DNA of 33,795 bases, taken from NCBI GenBank assembly GCA_021776775.1, contig JAJFFE010000173.1:1-33795 (forward strand), read 5' to 3'. How positions within the stretch are numbered: the first letter of the stretch is position 1; each line of letters opens with the position of its first letter. Below are positions 8,011-15,524 of the stretch, one piece after another. The translations under genes and the position numbers were made by a program. Below the pieces are notes generated by a model. That model was given only the letters and a program-made list of their open reading frames with translations, was not told the origin of the DNA and did no database searches. This DNA is from Planctomycetota bacterium. GTDB lineage: Bacteria > Planctomycetota > UBA8108 > UBA1146 > JAJFFE01.

Positions 8011-8622
8011 CGCCGACCCCATCAAGTTCTCCGACCGCTGATACTCGACCCCGAGAAACATCTCTTTGCGTTTCACAATGTGGTCGTCACGGCCGAGGAC
8101 GATTTGGATCACGTCGTATCGAATCCGACGATCGTGCAGTGTCACGGAGTCGTCCGCCGAGAACGACAGCGGCGTGAAAGAGAACAAGAACTCGATCATG
8201 GCCCTCGACACCCGCTCCGAGTAGCCCTTCTGATTGAACTCCTCCGTGTCCTCGAACTCCGGAAAGAGAATACTCAAAGCGCCGCGGATACCATTGAAGA
8301 ACCCACTGACCGGATTGGCCCGCGACGGCAGCAAGAAAGTCAGGTCTGACCCCCGATGCCCGCCACTTCGATACTCCAGAACTTCGGTCGTACGCGTGTA
8401 CGAAACCGCGTCGGGAGGACCGAGTCGATTCAATACGTCGTCTATCCGCGATCGACCGATTTCGATCACCTCGAACTCAGCCGGCTGCCAACCCCCGTCG
8501 TCCTGGATCAACTCGACGTGCAGTCGGCAACCGGTCAGCGACAGGGCGAACAGTACGAAAATCGGAAGGGTCAGACGCCTGCTCGCCCAGCCGAGATAGT
8601 CAGAGGCACGTTCCGGTCCCAC
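7993..8622 (-). CDS. BamE/SmpA-like lipoprotein
   Basis: 209-residue predicted lipoprotein with GTG start, a signal segment after RRLTLPIF and lipobox SLTGC. Residues about 50-75 (IEIGRSRIDDVLNRLGPPDA) have the G-x-s-x-x-d-V-x-x-x-L-G-x-P pattern of the BamE/SmpA-OmlA fold, which in other bacteria assists outer-membrane assembly; the role here is inferred. The rest includes a hydrophobic patch (ALSILFPEFEDTEEF) and has no clear match. It starts two bases after the stop of the neighbouring, similar lipoprotein gene (8625-9011), so the two look like diverged paralogues. Last gene of the gltA run. Confidence 0.75.
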   Translation of the reverse strand: MGPERASDYLGWASRRLTLPIFVLFALSLTGCRLHVELIQDDGGWQPAEFEVIEIGRSRIDDVLNRLGPPDAVSYTRTTEVLEYRSGGHRGSDLTFLLPSRANPVSGFFNGIRGALSILFPEFEDTEEFNQKGYSERVSRAMIEFLFSFTPLSFSADDSVTLHDRRIRYDVIQIVLGRDDHIVKRKEMFLGVEYQRSENLMGSALLVSP

Positions 8623-8624
8623 CT

Positions 8625-9011
8625 CTAGAACGGCAATCCATAGCGGGTTTCGTCGGAATCGAGCCGCGTTCCGACGTGCTCCACCTTGCCCGTGTCGTCA
8701 AAGAAGATCATCGCGTGATCGTACTTGGTGTCGCTGCGATGCGTAGAGAACAGAACGAGGAACATCGCCGTCTGCGTGGTGCGCGTCCGTCGATACCGAT
8801 ACGCTCGTTCATGAAGAGCGTCGTGCTCGAGATTGGAATAAATGATCTCGTCCGGGGGGCCGAGGAGTCGCGTGACGTCACCGAGCGTCGACGTCCCAAC
8901 CACGATGCGTTCAACCTCGTCAGGAACGAGACCGGTTCCATCCGTCTGCTGACTCAGGACGCAGGCCGAGACTAGCGGTGTGCAGAGAACGATCCAAAGG
9001 ACTCGGTACAT
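8625..9011 (-). CDS. BamE/SmpA-like lipoprotein (short)
   Basis: 128-residue predicted lipoprotein. The ATG at 9011 is chosen because AAGGAG lies seven bases upstream and the product then begins with a proper signal peptide and lipobox (MYRVLWIVLCTPLVSAC); an earlier in-frame start at 9071 would lie inside moaE. The mature part has VGTSTLGDVTRLLGPPDEI, the helix-turn of the BamE/SmpA fold, followed by beta-type sequence with MFLVLFSTHRSDTKYDHAM. It sits two bases from the moaE stop and two bases from the next lipoprotein, so it belongs to the gltA-moaDE transcription unit. No link between outer-membrane assembly and molybdopterin is known to me. Confidence 0.8.
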   Translation of the reverse strand: MYRVLWIVLCTPLVSACVLSQQTDGTGLVPDEVERIVVGTSTLGDVTRLLGPPDEIIYSNLEHDALHERAYRYRRTRTTQTAMFLVLFSTHRSDTKYDHAMIFFDDTGKVEHVGTRLDSDETRYGLPF

Positions 9012-9013
9012 GT

Positions 9014-9430
9014 TTACGCTCCTTGGTGCACCCACTCGGACTCGCCGTCCGAGAAGTGCTCCTTCTTCCAAATCGGGACGATTTCTTTGAACACATCGAT
9101 CGCGTACTGGAGCGCCTCGAAACCAGCTTCACGATGAGAGAGGGACAGCGCGATGAAGATGCTGGCTTCGCCGATGGCGAGCGTGCCGAGTCGATGCACA
9201 ATCGCTACTTCGTGAAGCGGCCAGCGCTCACGAAGGGCCGTGGCGATGACGTTCATCTGGGTGAGCGCCATTTCGGGATACGCCGTGTAGTCGAGTTTCT
9301 CGACCGAGCGCCCTCGATGGTGATTGCGAACGACACCGCGAAACGTGAGGACCGCTCCCGACTCGGGGGTCGTGACCCGTTCGACGATTTCGTGTTCGGG
9401 GATGACTTCGTTCGTCAGTTCGACGATCAC
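9014..9430 (-). CDS. moaE: Molybdopterin synthase catalytic subunit MoaE
   Basis: MoaE accepts sulfur from the thiocarboxylated C-terminus of MoaD and builds the dithiolene of molybdopterin from cyclic pyranopterin monophosphate; cytosolic heterotetramer with MoaD. Family signatures: VLTFRGVVRNHHRGR near the start, LDYTAYPEMA, VHRLGTLAIGEASIFIA, and the catalytic Lys region VFKEIVPIWKKEHF. I chose the GTG at 9430 because AGGAG (9436-9440) is five bases upstream and the length (138 residues) suits the family. An upstream ATG at 9451 would overlap the moaD stop by four bases but has no SD at a usual distance. It follows moaD by 17 bases. No moaA, moaC or moeA is in the window. Confidence 0.95.
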   Translation of the reverse strand: MIVELTNEVIPEHEIVERVTTPESGAVLTFRGVVRNHHRGRSVEKLDYTAYPEMALTQMNVIATALRERWPLHEVAIVHRLGTLAIGEASIFIALSLSHREAGFEALQYAIDVFKEIVPIWKKEHFSDGESEWVHQGA

Positions 9431-9447
9431 GCAAACTCCTCCCCGGA

Positions 9448-9693
9448 TCATCCCCCGCTAACGGGTGGGATCAGAGCAATCTCGTTACCCGGAAGGACAA
9501 GATCGGCGTCGGATCGAAAGTGGTGATCCACCGCAACCCGTACCGAGGCCAGTCGACCCGAGAGCTCCGGAACCTGGTCGGCGACCCGATCGAGGAGCTC
9601 TCGCGCTGTCGTCGATTCGGAGACCTCCAACTCGAGGCGATCCCGCGACGCGAACTCGGACAGCGAGGCGAACAGCAAGACTTCGACGCGCAA
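9448..9693 (-). CDS. moaD: Molybdopterin synthase sulfur carrier subunit MoaD
   Basis: 81-residue ubiquitin-like protein, normal length for MoaD. It ends in PPVSGG, and the terminal Gly-Gly is adenylated and thiocarboxylated to carry sulfur to MoaE. It also has the family's LLFASLSEFAS near the start and GNEIALIPPVSGG at the end. The start is a TTG with an AGG element about six bases upstream. It begins six bases after the gltA stop, so it is read from the gltA message, and is followed at once by moaE. Confidence 0.93.
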   Translation of the reverse strand: MRVEVLLFASLSEFASRDRLELEVSESTTARELLDRVADQVPELSGRLASVRVAVDHHFRSDADLVLPGNEIALIPPVSGG

Positions 9694-9699
9694 TCGAAC

Positions 9700-11019
9700 C
9701 TACTTCGGGTAACGACGCTCGGTCTCGCCGGTGTAGATCTGCCGCGGTCGGCCGATTCGGTAGCCGTCGTCCTCGCGCATCTCCATCCAGTGCGCGAGCC
9801 AACCGGGCAGGCGACCGAGGGCGAACATGACGGTGAACATGTCGGTGGGAATGCCCATCGCCCGGTACATGATGCCCGAGTAGAAATCGACGTTCGGGTA
9901 GAGACGTCGCTCGATGAAGTACTCGTCATCGAGTGCCGCCTGCTCCAACTCGCGCGCGATTCCCAACAACGGATCGTCGATTCCGAGGTGATCGAGCAAG
10001 TCGTCACACGCTGCCTTGATGATCTTCGCGCGCGGATCGAAGTTCTTGTACACGCGGTGCCCGAAGCCGAAGAGTCGGAAGCCAGAATTCTTGTCTTTCG
10101 ACTTTTCGACCCAGTCAGTGACCTTGCCGCCGGACTCGTGGATTTCCTCGAGCATCTGAAGAACGCGCTGGTTGGCGCCACCGTGACGGGAGCCCCATAG
10201 CGCACTGATGCCAGCCGAGATCGCCGCGAACTGGTTCACTTCGGACGAGCCGACGAGGCGCACGGTCGACGTACTACAGTTTTGCTCGTGGTCGGCGTGA
10301 AGGATCAACAGGAGGTTGAGCGCGCGCTCCATGACAGGGTCGACGTGGTACGGCTCGGCCGGCGTCGCAAACATCATGTGCAAGAAGTTACCGCAGTACG
10401 ACAGCGAGTTGTTCGGGTACGTGATCGGCTGCCCGATGCTCTTCTTGTACGTGTACGCGGCCAAGGTGCGCAACTTCGACAGGAGGCGCAAGGACGTCAT
10501 CTCGACGTCGTCACTTGGGTCGAGCGCTTCCGGGTAGAAGCTCGAAAGGGAGGTCACCATTGCGGAGAGGATCCCCATCGGGTGCGCGGTTGACGGGTAG
10601 CCGTCGAAGAAGTGTCGCATGTCTTCATGAATGAGCGAATGACGACTCAGAACGACACGGAAGTCTTGCAGCCCCTCGGCACTAGGCAGTTCGCCCTTCA
10701 TCAAAAGGTAGGCGACCTCGACAAAGGTGGAGTGCTCGGCGAGATCTTCGATGGGATAACCGCGGTAGCGGAGAATTCCCTTCTCGCCGTCGATGAAGCA
10801 GATGGAACTGGTCGTGGACGCCGTGTTGACGAACGCGGGGTCCAGGGTCACGAACGAAGATTGAGCGCGTAGCTTACTGACGTCGATCGCGTGCTCACCT
10901 TCGGTACCGACGACGATCGGGAGTTCGTACTTCTTCCCCCCGATATCGAGGCTCGCTGTCTCGCTCATCGACTCTTCTCTTTCATGACTTCCGGTCGTCG
11001 CAATTGTTTCTGTGCTCAT
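9700..11019 (-). CDS. gltA: Citrate synthase (type II, hexameric-like)
   Basis: Condenses acetyl-CoA with oxaloacetate to citrate, first step of the TCA cycle. Catalytic residues can be seen: His279 (GSRHGGAN), His321 (FGHRVYKNFDPRAK) and Asp378 (PNVDFYSG), plus the ILHADHEQNCSTSTVRLVGS segment; the FIDGEKGILRYRGYPI stretch near the N-terminus is also typical. The ATG at 11019 has GGGAG five bases upstream and gives 439 residues; an ATG at 10968 would give 422 residues and align better with the length of Escherichia coli GltA, so the start is not certain. An upstream in-frame extension to 11121 is not supported. First gene of a tight run with moaD, moaE and two lipoproteins, preceded by a long structured leader. 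Confidence 0.96.
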   Translation of the reverse strand: MSTETIATTGSHEREESMSETASLDIGGKKYELPIVVGTEGEHAIDVSKLRAQSSFVTLDPAFVNTASTTSSICFIDGEKGILRYRGYPIEDLAEHSTFVEVAYLLMKGELPSAEGLQDFRVVLSRHSLIHEDMRHFFDGYPSTAHPMGILSAMVTSLSSFYPEALDPSDDVEMTSLRLLSKLRTLAAYTYKKSIGQPITYPNNSLSYCGNFLHMMFATPAEPYHVDPVMERALNLLLILHADHEQNCSTSTVRLVGSSEVNQFAAISAGISALWGSRHGGANQRVLQMLEEIHESGGKVTDWVEKSKDKNSGFRLFGFGHRVYKNFDPRAKIIKAACDDLLDHLGIDDPLLGIARELEQAALDDEYFIERRLYPNVDFYSGIMYRAMGIPTDMFTVMFALGRLPGWLAHWMEMREDDGYRIGRPRQIYTGETERRYPK

Positions 11020-11106
11020 CGTCACTCCCGCGCTGTTGGCCGAATCGTCGGAGTCCGATTCGCCCGTCGAATCACACCCAACCGTCTCGAATATCGGCGT
11101 TTGCAC

Positions 11107-11154
11107 GCGAAGACTTCGCACCCTTACGGGTGAACTTCGCAGGAATCTTCACCC
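11107..11154 (-). promoter_or_regulatory. Competing inverted repeats in the gltA leader
   Basis: On the minus strand, in transcription order: GGGTGAA (11148-11154), first GCGAAG (11135-11140), TTCACCC (11128-11134) with ACCC then loop GTAA then GGGT (11120-11131), second GCGAAG (11114-11119) and CTTCGC (11107-11112). TTCACCC can pair with the upstream GGGTGAA, or its ACCC with the downstream GGGT, not both; CTTCGC can pair with either GCGAAG copy. Such mutually exclusive pairings are what an attenuator or RNA switch uses. No known riboswitch consensus was recognised. About 90 bases before the gltA start. Confidence 0.4.
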
Positions 11155-11339
11155 GGATAACCCCACGGAGGAGGATCCAACCTCGACGCCGTAAGCCCAG
11201 CATTGTCACAAGCATGGCGCACTTCACGACTAGCACCACGTGGAAATGACAACCGTGCGTAATGAGGTGACCGGTTTGTGAACGGGTCGCGTTGAAGTTC
11301 GATTGGAGACGACGTCGCGTGAAACCCAAAGTCCGAACT

Positions 11340-11458
11340 CAGAAAACATGACCCTCGGGACTCGGAAACCGAGTCCCGAAGAGAGTCCGAAAGTGTTCTA
11401 ACGCAAGTGCCTAGGTGTCCCCATCGGGTACGAACCTCGCTGCTATTCGGCCGCGAAG
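11340..11458 (-). ncRNA. Candidate small RNA or gltA leader segment
   Basis: A transcript starting about seven bases after the perfect -10 at 11465-11470 would begin near 11458 and, if it stopped after the hairpin 11355-11379, be around 110-120 bases long. No reading frame with an SD lies inside it and it resembles no RNA family I know. It may simply be the first part of a 440-base gltA leader. Confidence 0.25.
11355..11379 (-). terminator. Perfect 11-bp hairpin, possible terminator of a small RNA or of fabI
   Basis: TCGGGACTCGG (11355-11365), loop AAA, CCGAGTCCCGA (11369-11379): fully complementary arms. On the minus strand it is followed by GGGTCATGTTTTCTG, so the T-rich tract starts about seven bases after the stem, which is weak for an intrinsic terminator. 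It lies about 390 bases beyond fabI and about 80 bases beyond the TATAAT at 11465. Confidence 0.45.
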
Positions 11459-11464
11459 GCGCGG

Positions 11465-11470
11465 ATTATA
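11465..11470 (-). promoter_or_regulatory. Perfect TATAAT -10 box upstream of gltA
   Basis: Minus-strand TATAAT followed by CCGCGCC; the same 13 bases TATAATCCGCGCC occur at the queA promoter. The hexamer 17 bases upstream, TGGCGA (11488-11493), is a weak -35. A start near 11458 would give gltA a leader of about 440 bases. Confidence 0.5.
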
Positions 11471-11769
11471 GGTTGGGACGAGACGTATCGCCAGTCACTT
11501 TGCGCCCAACGCGCTTTTCGTCACAAAACATGACAGCACTCCAAGCGGGACCTCGCCCACCCCCGATCCGTACGAAAGAAGCACGCCAAAACCGTCACGA
11601 GCCCGGTCGATTATCGGACCATGAGCCGAGACGCCTCCAGAGCTTCGTACGCTCGGACTAGGAACAACTACGAGAGTTGACGCTCGACATGAAAGATGAC
11701 GCGAGCAGCGATTCGAGAGACGAGCCAGCTGACGGCCAGCCACCAGCCGGCGCGCGGAAACCGGCTCGA

Positions 11770-12543
11770 TCAGAAGCCGAGAACGTGAAAACCCGAGTCG
11801 ACGTGCATCACTTCGCCCGTCACGCCCGACGCCAGCGACGAAAGCAGGAAGCTTGCGCTACAACCGATCTCCTCCAGCGAGACGTTCCGACGCAACGGCG
11901 CGCGCTCCTCGACGTGATCCAGGATCTTGGTGAATCCAGAGACCCCGCGCGCGGCGAGCGTCTTGACGGGACCGGCCGAGATCGCGTTGACGCGAATTCC
12001 CCGCGGCCCGAGATCCGCAGCCAAGTATCGCACAGACATCTCGAGACTCGCCTTTGCCACCCCCATGACGTTGTAGCCCGGGACGACTCTCTCTCCTCCG
12101 ATGTAGCTCAACGCGACGACAGACGAGCCCTCTCTCATCAGGTCGAGACCACCCTGGCAGAGGCGCGTCAGCGAGTACGCGCTGATGTCATGGGCTAGGG
12201 CAAAGCCATCTCGACTAGTCGACACGAATTCCCCGGCAAGATCTTCTCGTTTGGCGAACGCGATCGCGTGCACGATACCGTCCAGCCCATCCCACGTGTT
12301 CCCCACCCCCTCGAACAGTGCGTCGATCTGATCGTCGTCGGCCACGTCGCAGGGCAAGAGAAAGTCCGCCGAGACACTCTCGGCGAGAGGGGTGACCATT
12401 TCCTTGATGCGGGCCCCTTGGTAAGTGAATCCGAGCCTGGCGCCACACTTGGCTAGACACTGGGCGATTCCCCAGGCGATCGATCGTTGGTTGGCCACGC
12501 CTGTCACGAGAAAGCGCTTGCCTTCGAGAGCTTGATTGAGCAT
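11770..12543 (-). CDS. fabI: Enoyl-[acyl-carrier-protein] reductase (NADH), FabI type
   Basis: Last reductive step of each cycle of type II fatty acid synthesis: reduces trans-2-enoyl-ACP. Short-chain dehydrogenase fold, 257 residues, typical length. The FabI-specific nucleotide motif VTGVANQRSIAWGIA replaces the usual GxxxGxG; the catalytic pair is Tyr157 and Lys164 (YNVMGVAK, the Y-x6-K spacing of FabI), with Tyr147 in LSYIGGERV also conserved. SAGPVKTLAARGVSGF and the C-terminal GEVMHVDSGFHVLGF are also family-typical. AAAGGA lies seven bases before the ATG. It is separated from the upstream gene by an intrinsic terminator, so it probably has its own promoter. Confidence 0.96.
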   Translation of the reverse strand: MLNQALEGKRFLVTGVANQRSIAWGIAQCLAKCGARLGFTYQGARIKEMVTPLAESVSADFLLPCDVADDDQIDALFEGVGNTWDGLDGIVHAIAFAKREDLAGEFVSTSRDGFALAHDISAYSLTRLCQGGLDLMREGSSVVALSYIGGERVVPGYNVMGVAKASLEMSVRYLAADLGPRGIRVNAISAGPVKTLAARGVSGFTKILDHVEERAPLRRNVSLEEIGCSASFLLSSLASGVTGEVMHVDSGFHVLGF

Positions 12544-12596
12544 CGGTGCGTCCTTTCGCAGAGCGCCACAGGATACGCGACTCCGCCCGGATGAGA

Positions 12597-12634
12597 AACG
12601 GCCATCACCCGCCGCAAGGCAGGTGAAGGCCGTT
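12597..12634 (-). terminator. Intrinsic terminator after the secreted-protein gene
   Basis: Minus strand: arm of 17 bases beginning AACGGCCTTCACC, loop TTGC, return arm ending GATGGCCGTT, with one mismatch and one G-T wobble, then TTTCTC. It lies about 25 bases beyond the stop at 12660 and before fabI, so it should end the protease/secreted-protein message. Confidence 0.75.
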
Positions 12635-12659
12635 CTTGATCAGTCTAGAAACCGAAGAA

Positions 12660-14540
12660 TCAGAGGCCGCTCGCCTTCTTCGGGGCGGTCTTCATCATCT
12701 TGTTGGGCATCCAACCCTTGCTGTGGATTCCGCCCTCGACGACCTTCATGTTGGCCACCTGCTGCCCGAAATACTTCTCGAACAGCGCGCTCGACGGAAT
12801 GTTCTGTGGGCTCAACACGTACATGAGGTCCTTGTTGCTGAAGATCTCTTCCGGCAAGCCCATGGCGAGCAAGCCGACCATCATCTTCATCATTTCAGCC
12901 ATGCCACCAATCGACTTGCCGACGTCTTGGCGCATGATCGCCATCCCGTGGCCGCCGACCTTCTTGGTGAGAGCAGCAAACGTAGGATCGGACAAGAGCT
13001 GACCCGACGGCTCACCCTGGCTGATTCGAAGGGCGTCTTTCAGGTCGTCGCCCTTGAGCCCGATGACCAACCAGCCCTTGTCGATCGAGATGGCTGGCGT
13101 GGGAACTCCACCGCCGAACTCCGGTGACGACGCATCACCGAAGACGTAAACCTTACGGTTGAGGAAGCTCTCGACTTTGACCATGCCACCCATTTCAGGG
13201 TGCGAGGCGAGGGTGGTCAAGAGTCGCTCGTAGACGGCCGTGTCCTTCAACTTGAATCCGAAGACTCCGCTGCCGAGCATTGCGGTGGGATCGCTCATCA
13301 TGGCCATCCCCGGAGCCTCACCGTTGTCTCGGACTTCAGCCCAAGCAACCGACCCTTCGAGATTCGCGAAGAGCTCGGCAACTTTGATCCCGCCGAGTTC
13401 TTGCTCGGCTTCTGCGAGGCCGTTACTCATTTCCTGTCGAGCCTCGTCGCCACCGATGGTTCCGGCGAGGTTCATGGCGAGGTCTAGGATCTTGTCAAGC
13501 TGCAAGCGCCCGACCTGAGCCGTGAGCCCCCCCTTGGGTGCGAACGACGGGATCTGAACCGTCTGGCCCGGGTTCGGGATCAAAGAGAACAAGCCCGCAC
13601 GTTCTTTCACTGCGATGAACGAGTCAGACTCGATACCGACGCCCGACATGGAACTCGTCGAGTAGATGCTTTGCAGATTCATCAGCCCGAGCGCGCCGAT
13701 CACCTTCATGATCTCGTCGGAATCTTGCGGCGCTGTCATCGCGATAGCCATCGGAATGAACTTCCACAACGGATCCAAGTTCACGAAGAGGTTCATGTCT
13801 CCGCCGACCTTCGTCGCACTGACGGCGTGCTTGTAGTGAGACACCCCTCCGAGACGGCCGGTTCCGGCAGAAGTGGTCGCGGCGGCACTCTTCATGTAGT
13901 TCGACATGCCGTCTTTGGAGATCCCGACGTAGTAGTCGTTCCCCTTGTTTCCGAAGAATAGCCCGTCGGGCATCTTGATCATCGGAGGTCCCTCTTCCGG
14001 AGGGAAGTTGAAGCCGTGGAACGTCACGCCTTGGAGTTCCATGCTCGTTCGCGCGACTTTTCCATCCGATTGACTGACGAGGAGATCGATCATTCGGCTG
14101 TGCAAACCGGCGAACTTCTCACTGCCTTGGAAGTGCAGGATGAGGTTCGGCTGCATAGCGCCGTTCTCGTCGTTGCGGTAGCCCAGCGCAAACGAGAATC
14201 GCCCCGTCACGTCCGTGCCCAGCGCGCTCCAGTAGTCGGCGAACAGCGAACTGAACTGGTTGAACTCGGCTCGATCTTCGTCGCTCATCCCTTGCGACTC
14301 GATGCCCTGCTTCACCAGAGTCGTGACGCCTTTTTCAAGGTGAGACCAGAGCTTCGAGATCGCCGGATCGTTCGTGAACGAGCCGTACTGGGATGCGTTC
14401 CAGCCGGCCTTCATCTTGGTCATGTTGTTGGACGACACCATGAGGATGGTGTTCTCGTCGAAATCCTTGTCGCCAGCCCAAGCGGGGCTCGAGACGAGCA
14501 AGGTACAGAGGCCAATGGCCGTGAAGATTCGAGAATTCAT
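12660..14540 (-). CDS. Large Met- and Gly-rich secreted protein, function unknown
   Basis: 626 residues with a clear signal peptide (MNSRIFTAIGLCTLLVSSPA, cut after AWA). AAAGGA lies five bases before the ATG. The mature protein is rich in Met, Gly and Lys, has no transmembrane segment beyond the signal, and ends in a basic tail (MMKTAPKKASGL). Segments such as FGNKGNDYYVGISKDG, KGWLVIGLKGDDLKDALRIS and FAALTKKVGGHGMAIMRQD resemble the repeated two-layer units of DUF3352-like planctomycete exported proteins, but I am not certain of that family. No catalytic motif seen. It starts 57 bases after the serine protease gene and shares its terminator, so it may be a substrate or partner of that protease. 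Confidence 0.72.
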   Translation of the reverse strand: MNSRIFTAIGLCTLLVSSPAWAGDKDFDENTILMVSSNNMTKMKAGWNASQYGSFTNDPAISKLWSHLEKGVTTLVKQGIESQGMSDEDRAEFNQFSSLFADYWSALGTDVTGRFSFALGYRNDENGAMQPNLILHFQGSEKFAGLHSRMIDLLVSQSDGKVARTSMELQGVTFHGFNFPPEEGPPMIKMPDGLFFGNKGNDYYVGISKDGMSNYMKSAAATTSAGTGRLGGVSHYKHAVSATKVGGDMNLFVNLDPLWKFIPMAIAMTAPQDSDEIMKVIGALGLMNLQSIYSTSSMSGVGIESDSFIAVKERAGLFSLIPNPGQTVQIPSFAPKGGLTAQVGRLQLDKILDLAMNLAGTIGGDEARQEMSNGLAEAEQELGGIKVAELFANLEGSVAWAEVRDNGEAPGMAMMSDPTAMLGSGVFGFKLKDTAVYERLLTTLASHPEMGGMVKVESFLNRKVYVFGDASSPEFGGGVPTPAISIDKGWLVIGLKGDDLKDALRISQGEPSGQLLSDPTFAALTKKVGGHGMAIMRQDVGKSIGGMAEMMKMMVGLLAMGLPEEIFSNKDLMYVLSPQNIPSSALFEKYFGQQVANMKVVEGGIHSKGWMPNKMMKTAPKKASGL

Positions 14541-14597
14541 CTAGTTCCTTTCGAGGGCCTTCAAGAACGCCGTTGGGCGATTCCGATAGGGCGACTC

Positions 14598-15524
14598 TTA
14601 TTGCACGTTCTTCTTCTTGCTCGGGGGCTGAAAGTAATGCACGCCCGAGTTTGGTCTGCTTTCGTCGAACAGAAACGACGCTCGTCGCTTCACGAAGTAG
14701 ATGACATGGTCGATCGGAATAGCGAAGTTGAGCCCCTCGGTACCGCGAAACTTCATGTTCGTGACACCGATGACTTCGCCCCGCGAGTTGAACAAAGGAC
14801 CACCCGAGTTGCCCGGGTTGATCGCGACGTCGATCTGGATGTAGCACTGGCCACCGAACGAACGCGCGCTGTCCGAGACAATTCCTTCGGTCACAGTTCG
14901 CTCGAGCCCCATGGGCGAGCCGATCGCGAACACTTTCTCGCCGGCCTTCAAGGCGTCGGGATCGGCGATGGTGAGCGGACGCAGGTTGTACTTTTCGGCG
15001 TCCGGGATCCGCAAAAGAGCGAGGTCCATGAACTCGTTAACGGCGACGATCTCGACGTCCTTGATACGCTTCTTCTCGAGCCCATTTTCGCCCTCGAGGT
15101 ACAAAGTGATCTCGACGTCACGTTCGCTCTCGATCACGTGAAAGTTAGTGATGACGTATCCGCGCTTGTCCGTGATGAATCCGGAACCCGACCCGTTCGG
15201 GCAACGAATCTTGACCACGCCCTCACCGAATCGTTTCACCGCCTCTTGAACCGAGACCGGCTCCAGCTTTCCGATCTTGAAAATCTCACCGTTTTTGACG
15301 ACGGGAGCCGCCGGCTTGCCGGACTCGGGATCAGCAGATCGGGAGACGATTTGGCTGCGGGGAACGGAGATGATCGTGTAGCCAAGATCGACGAAGATGT
15401 CACTGGCGGTCTCTTTGACCACGCTGCCCGACAACTTCTTTCCACCGATCAGTTCAATCTGGTCGGCGTGCACATTGAGGAGCGCGCAGAACAGTAACGT
15501 CGGAATGATCAAGAGCGTCCGCAC
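14598..15524 (-). CDS. Secreted trypsin-like serine protease (HtrA-like, without PDZ)
   Basis: 308 residues from a GTG with AAGGAG eight bases upstream; this start gives a signal peptide (VRTLLIIPTLLFCALLNVHA). An upstream ATG at 15674 is in frame but adds an unlikely basic segment. A DegP-like catalytic triad can be placed: His129 (TNFHVIE), Asp167 (FMDLALLRI) and Ser240 (INPGNSGGPLF). The N-terminal part (IELIGGKKLSGSVVKETASD) resembles the small beta domain common before planctomycete proteases. No PDZ domain follows the protease domain; the tail is short and basic (PPSKKKNVQ). It probably acts in the periplasm in quality control or processing. The downstream gene encodes a large secreted protein. 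Confidence 0.88.
   Translation of the reverse strand: MRTLLIIPTLLFCALLNVHADQIELIGGKKLSGSVVKETASDIFVDLGYTIISVPRSQIVSRSADPESGKPAAPVVKNGEIFKIGKLEPVSVQEAVKRFGEGVVKIRCPNGSGSGFITDKRGYVITNFHVIESERDVEITLYLEGENGLEKKRIKDVEIVAVNEFMDLALLRIPDAEKYNLRPLTIADPDALKAGEKVFAIGSPMGLERTVTEGIVSDSARSFGGQCYIQIDVAINPGNSGGPLFNSRGEVIGVTNMKFRGTEGLNFAIPIDHVIYFVKRRASFLFDESRPNSGVHYFQPPSKKKNVQ

Larger units (their letters stand above)
11020..11769. other. 750-base non-coding region between fabI and gltA
   Basis: No convincing gene on either strand. Reading leftward from fabI (minus strand) it holds: unremarkable sequence 11480-11769; a perfect TATAAT at 11465-11470; a perfect 11-bp hairpin at 11355-11379; and a cluster of overlapping inverted repeats at 11107-11154 shortly before gltA. 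Open frames here are short and lack SDs. It is best read as the gltA promoter and leader, possibly with a separate small RNA in 11340-11458. Confidence 0.5.

Noticed and set aside
11072..11329. Minus-strand 85-codon frame in the gltA leader with a hydrophobic middle
   Set aside because: Starts at a TTG without an SD and overlaps the structured leader; more likely chance. A leader peptide is not excluded.
14016..15497. Plus-strand open frame of 493 codons opposite the protease and secreted-protein genes
   Set aside because: It spans two well-supported minus-strand genes and the gap between them, has no SD, and its composition (His, Arg, Val, Glu-rich) is that of an antisense shadow in GC-rich DNA.
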